A stretch of 64,000 nt of DNA, from the NCBI RefSeq assembly GCF_020172085.1, contig NZ_JAIVAT010000003.1, forward strand, positions 1,302,001-1,366,000, written 5' to 3'. The notes under the pieces are model-generated. The model was given only the letters and a program-made list of their open reading frames with translations. It made no database searches and was not told the origin of the DNA. A program made the position numbers and the translations under genes. How positions within the stretch are numbered: the first letter of the stretch is position 1; each line of letters begins with the position of its first letter. Source of the DNA: Rossellomorea aquimaris (GTDB lineage: Bacteria; Bacillota; Bacilli; Bacillales; Bacillaceae_B). Shown piece by piece: positions 24,682 through 33,624 of this stretch.

Positions 24682-25482
24682 CTATCCTTTTTTCGTGATG
24701 ATTGTGTATAATCCAGGTACTTTATCCTCAATACCTTCTGGTGCGTCCGGTGGGAATGCCCACCTTATTCCACTTTCTTCTCCTAATTCGACGATCTCTA
24801 ACTTCACTTTAGCAAGGGAAGTGATGATATCACCCAGAGTCCACCTACGAATCATATTCTTTGGTGATGGATGCTGTGAATCTGTATGTAATAACTTCCA
24901 GAATGCGACATCCACTTCGATTTCATCAGTTTCAAAATAATTTCCTCCTGCTACCATTCGGTTATCTTCAATTTTTAATAGTTTAGTCAGCACTGGGTGA
25001 TAATCCCTTAGAATAAACGTCCCTCCCGGTTTAAGCATCTGTTTAACCACTTCAAACACAGGAACCAAATCTACGAAATAGTGAAGTACCCCAAGTTCCA
25101 AGACAACAAAATTAAAATCCAATAACACATTCTTCGCTGGTATCTCTAATAAATCCGAGACGATATAATGAATCTTGACTCCAGCTCCTTCAGCCAATTC
25201 TACGGCATATTTTCTGTTTTCCTCTGAAATATCAACCACAGTCACCTCTGCACCCAATAAGGCAAAGGATACCGCTTTATTTCCCTTAGATCCAAGTAAA
25301 TTAGCGATTTTCTTTCCCCTTACTTCTCCCATATATGTTAAATAGTCCGATACTTTGTGAGTTGGATTCTCCTTCAGTGTCAGAGCATAATCCTGGGGCA
25401 AACCATAACGCTTCACCCATGCTTTATATGCCCCATCATTCCATCCCAGCTTATTTACCTTACTGAGCTCACTTTGATTCAA
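24682..25482 (-). CDS. Class I SAM-dependent methyltransferase
   Basis: 266 aa. Glycine-rich motif I is present in altered form (LLGSKGNKAVSFALLGAEVTVVDIS), followed by the acidic loop and LELGVLHYFVDL, then LKPGGTFILRDYHP. Closest in style to YcgJ-like small-molecule methyltransferases; the substrate is unknown. It starts with TTG (GGAGGTGA upstream). The gene is bracketed by REPIN-like copies 3 and 4, seven and 29 bp from its ends. Confidence 0.8.
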   Translation of the reverse strand: MNQSELSKVNKLGWNDGAYKAWVKRYGLPQDYALTLKENPTHKVSDYLTYMGEVRGKKIANLLGSKGNKAVSFALLGAEVTVVDISEENRKYAVELAEGAGVKIHYIVSDLLEIPAKNVLLDFNFVVLELGVLHYFVDLVPVFEVVKQMLKPGGTFILRDYHPVLTKLLKIEDNRMVAGGNYFETDEIEVDVAFWKLLHTDSQHPSPKNMIRRWTLGDIITSLAKVKLEIVELGEESGIRWAFPPDAPEGIEDKVPGLYTIITKKG

Positions 25483-25510
25483 AACCTTGTCACCTCCAAG
25501 GATCTATGTT

Positions 25511-25608
25511 GAGGGACGGACCTCGACATAGATCTCGTATTACCCCACTACCCTTAATTAATCAAGGTTCTAATTGGATAAACCTCACATGTGAGAGGTC
25601 CGTCCCTC
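25511..25608. repeat. REPIN-like inverted repeat, copy 4 (98 bp)
   Basis: GAGGGACGGACCTC (25511-25524) and complement (25595-25608). The 98-bp length is close to that of copy 1, giving two size classes. The interior shares no obvious sequence with the other copies. Confidence 0.88.
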
Positions 25609-25622
25609 ACACTGAAACGAAA

Positions 25623-25657
25623 CACGCGAACCTATCTGGGAACAACAGGTTCGCGTG
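25623..25657 (-). terminator. Terminator of the GNAT fusion gene
   Basis: 11-bp perfect arms CACGCGAACCT and complement with a 13-base loop, T-rich downstream on the minus strand. Confidence 0.85.
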
Positions 25658-25661
25658 AATG

Positions 25662-28600
25662 TTAGTTGAATCGGATGTTTTGAATTGCTTTAAGGCTATG
25701 ACTCCCTCTTCCTTTTCCGTAGAAAAGAGTAGTGGGTTCGATTTTTGTGGTTTCTCCGGTTGCAGCAGACCACTTGCTTGTGGATGCTACCAGGAGCACA
25801 TCCTGGTTTACGTATGCATCTGATGACTTTCTATTAGTTGGATGGACGACTGTAATGATGTCATCATAGTCGTCAGAGCCTAACATGGCATATGGAGAAT
25901 CCCTTAAAACGAATTCCTCCCATCCAGCATAGTATTTATGGAAAATCCCATCCGTTTCAAGCGATACGTAGCTGGATTGCAACGTCTTGCCTAGCTTGAA
26001 GCAAGCATCCAGATTCAGTGGATCACGATCAAACGTTCGGCCGGAATTCTGGTGAATTTCTGCATAGACGGAAAGAACCGGTACTTCCGGGAGCGTTAAA
26101 GCATATTGACGAAGAGTGACTCCCTTCATCTTTTCGTGCTTCTTAAACTCTGTTGTTATACAGATTCCGCTCCAGGTATGACCGTATTGATCGACTTTGG
26201 TCACAGGTTCAATTCTGGTCTTTTCCTTCAACATGGAATAGGCACTTATGTTCTCGAAGGAATAGGAAATTCCTCCTCCCCAAGGATTCCACCATGCCCG
26301 AGGACCTGGTTCAGGGTATTGATGATCAAGGGCTTCATTTCCGTTATGCTGCATTGAATAAATTCCAGGATAATACGCCGAAGAGGCATGAAACGAAATG
26401 ACCCCATTATCAACAGACCAAATGTCCCCTTGCAGCTCAATCTCAACGTCCCTTTTCCCTTGAACAAATTGCATTGAGTCTAGCTTTGCTTTTTGACTCT
26501 TAGATGTGAATTCACTGGATATCCACTTCACACCTGCAGAACGATGTTCAAGCTGTACAAATAAATTTGTATGCCCCTCATCTTTTTGCACATCTTTCAC
26601 GATTGTATTGTCCTCTTCGTGAACCGCTAATCTTCCGTGTAAATAAGGGGTCATTCTGGATTGAAATGAATAATTCACCTTTTCATTTACAGTAGAAACA
26701 ACATCTCCCTTTTCTTTCTCGAAGGTATAAAGAGGAAGTTCCTCCAATTCGCACTCATCAGCAACCGATACTAGTTCACGCCATTTCGACCAGTGATTAG
26801 ACGTATTGATCCCAATTTGAATCGGGCCTAAACATAACTCCTCATGAGATCGAATCAAATCCACTTCATATTCCAGAGCCATTCGCCAATCATCTTTTCT
26901 TGCAGTGGCCTCTTCTGTCCATGCTAATCCAAGTGTATCGCCATTTGGCTTTCCGAAAAAGATCCAACGCTCTGAAATGGCGTTGTCATTGATGTAGTCC
27001 ACAAAAGGCACTAGAGATTCATTAGCTATCATAACGCCGTTATTCTGAGGGATATGCAACCCTTCTAAGCTTGTAAATACAGGCTGTATCAAAGAAAGCT
27101 TTTTCTTATCTTTCTGCCCTTTATTCACTACCTCATGCTTGACTTCCACCAATCCATCTCCGAAAATCTTGAAATACGTGTTGAGCATAATGAATTCGAA
27201 TGCCTCCGATTCAAGGGTCGTTTTTATGACCAATGCCTCAGGTAAATCAATATATTCGATGGATGAAGCTTCTCTCTTTGAAAATTCCTCACTATACGGT
27301 TTACCGAATTTCGGAGTGAGGAATGTTATAGGATCCCGAGTGTAAGCGGTAGAGCCGATTTTTACGATATGATTTCTTTTTTCAATTTCTACATAATGTG
27401 GTCCATTATATCCAAACCAATGTCCATCCGTTTCAGCACCGAACTTCGCACCATATCCCGGAAATGCCATTCGGAGGATAGAGGAGAAACTCGAACTACT
27501 TCCGTCTTCGCATTTGCATGTCACCACGATTTCTTCTGTCAAAAAACCATTCTTTATGAGCTGGACTGGAATAGGGACTGACATTCTTCCATTGCCCTCG
27601 ATGTTTACCACCACTTCGGATTTTCCCCAGTGCAACACTGTGTTTGAAGGGAGTCTGACAGTCCAGGTTGTGTTTTCCTTCACCTGGCTTTCAAGGTCAA
27701 GATATAGTGTCCCATTACAAAGTGGTCTCCAATTTTTCTTCACTGTTCTCAAGTTGATTTTGCCTGCTTGCTTGGGAAATACACCGATTTTTAATGGGAT
27801 TGATCTATTATTTATTTTTAATTCCGTATTTATAGTAGGATGTGTTTTCCACGGTCCAGGGTCACTGTCCGGCATAGAGACTCTTGACGGGAAATTGCCT
27901 GTCCAATTGCTTTCCACCAAAATCGTTTCCTCAAATTCATGGTTTGCAATTGGTGACGATTCTCCTATCAAGGTAATTTCCATAGGTTTTTCAGTCCGAT
28001 TCTCCACATAATACTTTATATAGTGGTCTGTATTTTCGATGAGCTTAAATTCAGGCACGTTCATCTCAATAAATAAATCCTGTGTTTCGATTAAACGAAT
28101 ACCTCGTCCAGTTCGTTCAAATTGAATGCGAACGAACTCCTCACCTGCTTCCCACTTGTATTCATAATACGTATGATCTTTATCTTTAATCCCATCAGGT
28201 TTAATTTCTATTACACGTTGGCTGGTACTATACCAATCATGTTTTTGGAAGAACGGCTTTAGGAAATCGATCTGAAGTACCAAGGGGATGAAGTTCATCA
28301 GGTGAACTGTGTCATCTCGGTCCTCCCAGAAAAATCCACATTTTTTATACAGAGGAACGGCTTTAGTATTGCCCGGCCATGTAAACAAATCCAGTCTCGG
28401 CCATTTTAATTCAACCGTCTTCTCAATCGCCTTGAGTACCAGCTTTTTGCCGATTTTCAAACCTTGGAACTTGGGATGAACATTTAATAAAGGGATATAT
28501 AAAGCTCCTTTATCCTCACGATATTCGGATAGTCCGCAGTACCCTGCCACTTCCTCCCCGACCAGCGCAATAAACAAGTGTAGATTCGTGGAGTTGGCTT

Positions 28601-28742
28601 CTTTATTCTTTACATCCTGTTCTGTTGTGACAGTAGAATCCCCACCCCAGTTCTCCCGGCTTTCATTCCACATTTTGCTGATCCCTTTGGCTAACCCTTC
28701 ATGGTATTCCACGATTTTTACTTGTTCAAGTGTTGTCTTCAT
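25662..28742 (-). CDS. GNAT acetyltransferase fused to a large beta-rich domain
   Basis: 1026 aa, by far the largest protein here. Residues about 1-150 are a GNAT domain (NVHPKFQGLKIGKKLVLKA is the acetyl-CoA loop). Residues about 160-440 look like repeated beta-sandwich segments, and about 440-1026 form a long region rich in Trp, Tyr and Asp (GYNGPHYVEIEK, GPRAWWNPWGGGISYSFEN) that recalls carbohydrate-binding or glycosidase-like beta domains. No signal peptide, so the protein is cytosolic. AGGAGG stands five bases before the ATG. The C-terminal part is not assigned to a family; an enzyme on a sugar or peptide-sugar substrate is only a guess. Confidence 0.75.
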   Translation of the reverse strand: MKTTLEQVKIVEYHEGLAKGISKMWNESRENWGGDSTVTTEQDVKNKEANSTNLHLFIALVGEEVAGYCGLSEYREDKGALYIPLLNVHPKFQGLKIGKKLVLKAIEKTVELKWPRLDLFTWPGNTKAVPLYKKCGFFWEDRDDTVHLMNFIPLVLQIDFLKPFFQKHDWYSTSQRVIEIKPDGIKDKDHTYYEYKWEAGEEFVRIQFERTGRGIRLIETQDLFIEMNVPEFKLIENTDHYIKYYVENRTEKPMEITLIGESSPIANHEFEETILVESNWTGNFPSRVSMPDSDPGPWKTHPTINTELKINNRSIPLKIGVFPKQAGKINLRTVKKNWRPLCNGTLYLDLESQVKENTTWTVRLPSNTVLHWGKSEVVVNIEGNGRMSVPIPVQLIKNGFLTEEIVVTCKCEDGSSSSFSSILRMAFPGYGAKFGAETDGHWFGYNGPHYVEIEKRNHIVKIGSTAYTRDPITFLTPKFGKPYSEEFSKREASSIEYIDLPEALVIKTTLESEAFEFIMLNTYFKIFGDGLVEVKHEVVNKGQKDKKKLSLIQPVFTSLEGLHIPQNNGVMIANESLVPFVDYINDNAISERWIFFGKPNGDTLGLAWTEEATARKDDWRMALEYEVDLIRSHEELCLGPIQIGINTSNHWSKWRELVSVADECELEELPLYTFEKEKGDVVSTVNEKVNYSFQSRMTPYLHGRLAVHEEDNTIVKDVQKDEGHTNLFVQLEHRSAGVKWISSEFTSKSQKAKLDSMQFVQGKRDVEIELQGDIWSVDNGVISFHASSAYYPGIYSMQHNGNEALDHQYPEPGPRAWWNPWGGGISYSFENISAYSMLKEKTRIEPVTKVDQYGHTWSGICITTEFKKHEKMKGVTLRQYALTLPEVPVLSVYAEIHQNSGRTFDRDPLNLDACFKLGKTLQSSYVSLETDGIFHKYYAGWEEFVLRDSPYAMLGSDDYDDIITVVHPTNRKSSDAYVNQDVLLVASTSKWSAATGETTKIEPTTLFYGKGRGSHSLKAIQNIRFN

Positions 28743-28756
28743 AGTGTCCTCCTAGG

Positions 28757-28822
28757 CTACGTTTTAAGTGAAAGAACCTCATAATCATTCATTTTTTTCA
28801 TTGCATTGACGATCATCATCAT
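28757..28822 (-). CDS. Possible 21-aa leader peptide of the GNAT fusion gene
   Basis: AAAGGAGG is eight bases before ATG 28822, which begins MMMIVNAMKKMNDYEVLSLKT. The stop codon lies 14 bases before the start of the 1026-aa gene and overlaps the approach to its AGGAGG site. Too short for a family. It may only be a translational leader that keeps ribosomes near the next start. Confidence 0.4.
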   Translation of the reverse strand: MMMIVNAMKKMNDYEVLSLKT

Positions 28823-29000
28823 CGCCATCGCCTCCTTTCAGATAGTTGGAAAGATTTTCTTCCCACATCCACAGTGTAAGATTTTATGATGATTAAGTAA
28901 AGAATATTCTAACAAAAAGCTTTGGCATCCTCATGAATTGGAGACGGAATAATATCCGGAATTCAAGTCCACCCTACAAAGTAAAAAGAGGGTAATGGAA

Positions 29001-29336
29001 TTGAAGAGAATAACACTTATTTCAGTAATACTTTGTTTGATTTTCGGTGTGAGCACGGTAATCGATGGAGCCATGGAAATACATGCTCAACAGGTTACTC
29101 CTTCTTATGCTAAATGGGGCAGTCTTGCTGTGAGAAAGACAAAAGAAAGATATCCTGATGCTGATATTGTCGATTATCTTCATATTGGAAAAGAGAACGG
29201 GACAAAGGTTTCAACTGAAAAATTCAAGCTTTGGTTAAAGCGAAATGGAAAAGAATTTGGGGTTTTTGTTGATATCGAATTTGAAACAGATAGTGAAAAG
29301 CTGATTAATATTAGGTTTAGGGAAACAGATCGATAA
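29001..29336 (+). CDS. Exported DUF3889 domain protein
   Basis: 111 aa. A signal peptide (ISVILCLIFGVSTVIDGA) precedes the DUF3889 pattern PSYAKWGSLAVRKTKERYPD, then IVDYLHIGKENG and EKFKLWLKRNGKEFGVFV. The family is small, Bacillus-specific and unassigned. GAGGG is two bases before ATG 28995 and eight before TTG 29001; I prefer the TTG for spacing, but the ATG adds only two residues. Own terminator follows. Confidence 0.8.
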   Translation: MKRITLISVILCLIFGVSTVIDGAMEIHAQQVTPSYAKWGSLAVRKTKERYPDADIVDYLHIGKENGTKVSTEKFKLWLKRNGKEFGVFVDIEFETDSEKLINIRFRETDR

Positions 29337-29340
29337 AAAA

Positions 29341-29374
29341 AAGAGATCGGAGGACATCGACCCTTTGATCTCTT
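29341..29374 (+). terminator. DUF3889 gene terminator
   Basis: AAGAGATC and GATCTCTT arms, then TTTTGATGTTTCTTTTT. Confidence 0.75.
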
Positions 29375-29792
29375 TTGATGTTTCTTTTTATTGATCTGAT
29401 ATTCCTGTCATCTCTTCTTACCGATCATTTGATTTACATCTTGTTTACTCCAATACCTTTTTTTAATATGTTTTTCCTGAATATGGTTAGTTGTATTGAA
29501 AATCCAAGTATATCTTATTTGGGTATCGCAATGGTAAAAATCGGTATTGTCATCAACCATATTTCAACTTTTGAGAGTTTTTATACAGCCCTGATTTATT
29601 TACAGGAGCTTAAAATCATCTAGGCACTTTATTTCAGTGATTTCGACATACAGCTAATATTTTTAAGCTCATCAATCACGTTTTAATAGAATAAATCCTA
29701 AATCAATTTGAAAAAATATAGATAGAATTTCTCGGACACCAATGATGCGTCTCAACTTCGGGGAATAAAAATGATACAAAGGGATGGAATGT
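29375..29792. other. AT-rich gap without a supported gene
   Basis: An 82-codon plus-strand frame (29375-29623) is open and hydrophobic, but it starts inside the preceding terminator, has no ribosome binding site and consists largely of Phe, Ile and Leu from AT-rich DNA. I regard it as non-coding. The last 150 bases hold the unrecognised promoter of the DUF3231 gene. Confidence 0.5.
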
Positions 29793-30794
29793 ATGACTGA
29801 TAAGAGAGCCTTAAGTTCAAGTGAAGTTGCTACATTATGGATGACCTATCAACAAAAAACGATGCTTCAGCGTATACTGGAATATTTCATTGAAAAGGCG
29901 GAGAATGAAGAATCAAAACGAATTCTTCTTTATACTCATACGAGCGTGAAAGAATATGTGGAAAGAATCACCTCTTTATTTGAGGATGAGGGATGTGTCG
30001 TGCCGGCAGGTTTTACTGAAGAAGATGTTAATACAGGAGTTCCGAACTTGTTTGACCACAAATTCGACATCATGTTCCTAAGACAACTTAAAGCCATCAG
30101 TATGGGTTTACATACATTACACGTCAATATGTCCTATCGACATGACCTTATTTCGTTATTTAAAGAGCTAACAGAATTCACTCAAAACGTATATGAGAAA
30201 TGCATGGACTACTTAAGGGAAAAGGACGTTTTGCCAGGTTCTCCTGCTGTGACACTTCCAAAAACGATAGAGTTTGCCCAAAGTCCGAATTACATGGCTG
30301 GATTTCATATCTTCTCGGATAAAAGAACGTTAAATACTGTGGAAGTCGCATACCTTTATTTTGGAATAGAATCGAATACGCTGGGTATGCAGATGATGAC
30401 GGGATTCGCTCAGGCAGCAACCGAGCCGGAAGTGAAGAAATATTTCATTAGAGGAAAGGAATTATCAAAGAAAATTGTCAGCGACTACTCCCATGTTTTA
30501 ATGCAAAGTGATATCCATGCACCGTCCACGTCTGGAGCGAAGGCAACCGATTCAACCATATCTCCATTTTCGGATAAGCTTATGATGTATTGCACCTCAC
30601 TTTTCACAAATTTCGGGTTAGGCAGCAATGCACTAGGTACGGCTTTCAGCTTACGAAGCGATCTGCCGGTCAAGCTTGCTGCAACAGCTAAAGAGATATT
30701 AGCTTATGGACATGATGGTGGAAAAATAATGGCGAAAAATGGGTGGTTGGAACAACCACCGGCGATGGAAGATCGGAATAAGCTTTTTAAGTAG
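29793..30794 (+). CDS. DUF3231 family protein
   Basis: 333 aa built from two similar helical halves (about 1-165 and 166-333); both contain a leading LSSSEVATLWMTYQQK or LNTVEVAYLYFGIESN segment and a later H/E-rich helix. This duplicated four-helix layout is the DUF3231 family, ferritin-like and frequent in spore formers; function unproved. AAAGGG is nine bases before ATG 29793, three codons after another ATG. Confidence 0.8.
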   Translation: MTDKRALSSSEVATLWMTYQQKTMLQRILEYFIEKAENEESKRILLYTHTSVKEYVERITSLFEDEGCVVPAGFTEEDVNTGVPNLFDHKFDIMFLRQLKAISMGLHTLHVNMSYRHDLISLFKELTEFTQNVYEKCMDYLREKDVLPGSPAVTLPKTIEFAQSPNYMAGFHIFSDKRTLNTVEVAYLYFGIESNTLGMQMMTGFAQAATEPEVKKYFIRGKELSKKIVSDYSHVLMQSDIHAPSTSGAKATDSTISPFSDKLMMYCTSLFTNFGLGSNALGTAFSLRSDLPVKLAATAKEILAYGHDGGKIMAKNGWLEQPPAMEDRNKLFK

Positions 30795-30833
30795 AACTTA
30801 TTTAGAGTAGAATAATCCCCTTAAACAGCATCC

Positions 30834-30878
30834 AAAAGCAGATGGACCACCTCTCAAAATGGTGGCCCATCTGCTTTT
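30834..30878. terminator. Strong convergent terminator
   Basis: 18-base arms (AAAAGCAGATGG-A-CCACC and its complement with one mismatch) around a nine-base loop, followed by a long T-run on the plus strand. It sits between the DUF3231 gene and the end of the dpp-ykf operon. Confidence 0.92.
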
Positions 30879-30882
30879 TTTT

Positions 30883-31662
30883 TCACTCACTTATAATAAA
30901 ATCGAATATCAATTTTCCGATATGTGCAATGGTGTCTTTCCCAGATGAATTCTTTCCAAGGCCATCGATTAAAACGGCAATATAAGCAGTTTTGTTTCCA
31001 ATCTTCATAATCGCGCAGTCATGCTCGACCCCGGGAAGCTCACCTGTTTTGTTTGCCACAAACACCGATTCCCGGTCCATCTTTGCAGGCAGTTTGTTAG
31101 TAAATTGCTGATGATGTAATATCCTGAGCATTTTTTCGCGGCTGTTTTGACTGTATATCGGACTTCTGTCCATCAGCTTTAAGCAAGACAGAATATCGAG
31201 TGCCGAAGTATAGTTGTTGAATCCTTGCTTTATTGCATCAAAATCCAACATCTTCCTTAGTAGTTTAGTCTGCTTCAGATTCAATGAATGGCAAAATGAT
31301 TGAATTGCTTCAGGAGTAAGGCGGTCAACGAGAACGTTAGTAGCCGTGTTATCCGAAACGATGATCATAAGGGTGAAAAGATCCTCCATTGTCAGAGAAA
31401 CTTCCTCTGAAAGTGCGGCAAGAACTCCCGCCCCTCCTACTCTGCTTTCTTTAGGGATCGTAATCTGCTCATTTAGGGAAATCTTCCCTTCCTCTGATTG
31501 GCGAAAGCCCTCGAGTAAGATCGGAATCTTGATTAAGCTGGCGGCTGAATAAGGTCGATCGCCCCCTATTTGTATACAATGTGATGGAAGTTCAATGGCA
31601 ATACTGACCCTTCCATCGCTAAGTCTCACAACATCACGTATTTTCTGTTCCAAATCTGTCAT
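30883..31662 (-). CDS. Beta-lactamase-fold serine hydrolase, cytosolic
   Basis: 259 aa. S42-L-I-K45, S103-D-N105 and K205-T-G207 are the three motifs of class A beta-lactamases and DD-peptidases. There is no signal peptide: the protein starts MTDLEQKIRDVV. The omega-loop ExxLN glutamate of true class A enzymes is not seen (RKMLDF stands there). It is the last gene of the dpp-ykf operon, 20 bp after ykfD, so I infer a role on imported cell-wall peptides or another amide inside the cell and not antibiotic defence. Confidence 0.8.
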   Translation of the reverse strand: MTDLEQKIRDVVRLSDGRVSIAIELPSHCIQIGGDRPYSAASLIKIPILLEGFRQSEEGKISLNEQITIPKESRVGGAGVLAALSEEVSLTMEDLFTLMIIVSDNTATNVLVDRLTPEAIQSFCHSLNLKQTKLLRKMLDFDAIKQGFNNYTSALDILSCLKLMDRSPIYSQNSREKMLRILHHQQFTNKLPAKMDRESVFVANKTGELPGVEHDCAIMKIGNKTAYIAVLIDGLGKNSSGKDTIAHIGKLIFDFIISE

Positions 31663-31682
31663 GATTATGTTCCATCATCCCT

Positions 31683-32687
31683 TTACTTTGTGACTGCTAC
31701 TTCATCAAGGTCTCTTGTGATTTCCTTGTCATAAAGGTGACAAGCCACAAAGTGTTTTGCCTCTACTTCCTGCCATTTAGGTTTATGAGTGGCACATGCT
31801 TCCATGGCTGCTGGACATCTTGTCCTGAATACACAACCGGTCGGTGGATTGATTGGACTTGGAATTTCGCCTTGAATGATCATTCGTTCACGTGCATCCT
31901 CCACATCGGGATCGGGGATTGGAATGGCTGAAAGCAAAGCTTGCGTGTATGGGTGAAGTGGTTTTTGATACAACTCTTTACTTTCTGTCAATTCGACTAT
32001 ATGACCTAAATACATCACTCCAATGCGGTTACTGATATGCTTCACCATGGAAAGATCATGGGCAATGAATAAAAAGGTCAATCCCTTTTCTTTTTGAAGT
32101 TTCCTTAATAAGTTTACGATTTGGGCCTGAACAGATACATCAAGAGCAGAAATTGGTTCGTCAGCAATGATAAAATCAGGGTTAAGTGCAAGTGCCCGCG
32201 CAATCCCGATACGCTGACGTTGTCCGCCACTGAATTCGTGAGGATACCGATTTGCGTGATCTCGATTCAGACCGACATCTTCTAAAAGCTGATATATACG
32301 CTCCATCTGCTCTTTTTTATCCTTAAACAAACGGTGTGCTTCCACCGGTTCAGCTATGATTTCCCTAACCGTCGAACGTGGATTAAGGGAGGCATACGGG
32401 TCTTGAAATATCATCTGCATATTCCTGTGAAAGGACTGTTTTTCCTTTTCTGACAGGGTATGGACGTTTTTACCGTCATAAAGAACCTCCCCTGCTGTCC
32501 GATCGTATAACCCGATAATGGTGCGACCGGTCGTGGATTTGCCGCACCCTGATTCCCCTACTAATCCAAATGTTTCCCCCTTGAAAATATCGAAGGATAT
32601 CCCATCCACGGCTTTCAATGTTTTTCCTTTTTCAAGATGAAAATGCTTTGTCAATTCTTTTACTTCAAGTAATTTCTGATCGATCAT
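31683..32687 (-). CDS. ykfD: Peptide ABC transporter ATP-binding protein YkfD
   Basis: 334 aa. Walker A GESGCGKS, signature SGGQRQRIG, Walker B FIIADE, and the OppF-type C-terminus with four cysteines near CVFRTRCPAAMEAC. It powers uptake of oligopeptides or muropeptides together with DppBCDE. ATG at 32687 overlaps the ykfC stop (ATGA) and has GGGGG seven bases upstream. Order and neighbours equal the B. subtilis dpp-ykf operon. Confidence 0.93.
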   Translation of the reverse strand: MIDQKLLEVKELTKHFHLEKGKTLKAVDGISFDIFKGETFGLVGESGCGKSTTGRTIIGLYDRTAGEVLYDGKNVHTLSEKEKQSFHRNMQMIFQDPYASLNPRSTVREIIAEPVEAHRLFKDKKEQMERIYQLLEDVGLNRDHANRYPHEFSGGQRQRIGIARALALNPDFIIADEPISALDVSVQAQIVNLLRKLQKEKGLTFLFIAHDLSMVKHISNRIGVMYLGHIVELTESKELYQKPLHPYTQALLSAIPIPDPDVEDARERMIIQGEIPSPINPPTGCVFRTRCPAAMEACATHKPKWQEVEAKHFVACHLYDKEITRDLDEVAVTK

Positions 32688-33607
32688 GGTGTTTCCCCCG
32701 TTTCTTCCCAATAACGTCTGGCGACACATAGCTCTTTTTCGTAATAGGTACCTTTCAAAGGCAGGATTTCAATTGTTTTTCCCGTATTCGGAGAATGAAT
32801 GATCTTACCATCGCCATGATAGATGGCAACGTGGTGTATGCTGCCTTTTCCTTCTTCATAGGCGAAAAACAACAGGTCTCCAGGCAACAATTGGTCTAAT
32901 GGGACATCATTCCCTGCTTTCGCCTGGTCATTTGCATCACGTGGAATGATGTAACCCTGTGCTTTACACATCGTATAGCTGAAACCAGAACAATCAAATC
33001 CGTAGCTTGACATCCCTCCCCATAAATAAGGAAGATCAAGATAGGTTTCTCCACTAGTCACGATGGCTGCTCCGCTTCCCTTTTGATCATTTATTTTTGA
33101 TTTTGAAATCATGATATCTGATCTTTGCAGCATTCGTTTCCCTAAGGGAGTAGACACTTCAATTAAATCAACATGTTCTTTTACAACGGGTAAAATGGTC
33201 TGGAAACTGATTTCTAATTCTGGCACATCCTCTTTTGTCATTAAGCCCGTAGATTTGCTTATCACAATGGCATACGTTTCAGAGTCGGGTTGCTCCCCTT
33301 GAATAAGTTGACAACTCGGAATCCAACCAGGGTACCCTCTAGCGTCTTTAGAAGATGGCTGCTCGGTAATAATGACGTGGGACCACCCGTTCCTTTCTTC
33401 CATCACGAACACTTCCTGTCCGAATAAAGCTTGAGATTGTATGCGATTCTCATCACAAAGAGCCAAACGAGTTTCAAACGTTAATGAATCCAGCCAGCTT
33501 GTGATATGAACGGGATTGGTCAAGGCTGGTTCATCCAATTCACGTGCTGAATCCGGATTTGTCCATAAAGTGGCTACAGGTACAGCTATTTGCGCTTTTA
33601 TCGTCAT
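32684..33607 (-). CDS. ykfC: Gamma-D-glutamyl-L-diamino acid endopeptidase YkfC
   Basis: 307 aa. Two SH3-like domains (about 10-190) precede an NlpC/P60 domain with the catalytic cysteine in YGFDCSGF, histidine in IHHVAIYHGD and the third polar residue in IIHSPN. No signal peptide, so it works on imported peptides, cleaving the D-Glu to diaminopimelate bond. ATG 33607 has AGGAGG seven bases upstream. Confidence 0.94.
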   Translation of the reverse strand: MTIKAQIAVPVATLWTNPDSARELDEPALTNPVHITSWLDSLTFETRLALCDENRIQSQALFGQEVFVMEERNGWSHVIITEQPSSKDARGYPGWIPSCQLIQGEQPDSETYAIVISKSTGLMTKEDVPELEISFQTILPVVKEHVDLIEVSTPLGKRMLQRSDIMISKSKINDQKGSGAAIVTSGETYLDLPYLWGGMSSYGFDCSGFSYTMCKAQGYIIPRDANDQAKAGNDVPLDQLLPGDLLFFAYEEGKGSIHHVAIYHGDGKIIHSPNTGKTIEILPLKGTYYEKELCVARRYWEETGETP

Positions 33608-33624
33608 TTGATATCCTCCTATAT

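Noticed and set aside
25511..25608. Simple Rho-independent terminator interpretation of the 98-bp inverted repeat
   Set aside because: Arms are identical to three other loci and spacing falls in size classes, while a separate terminator for the adjacent gene exists at 25623-25657.
29375..29623. 82-codon hydrophobic plus-strand frame
   Set aside because: Starts within a terminator, lacks a ribosome binding site and has composition expected from AT-rich DNA.
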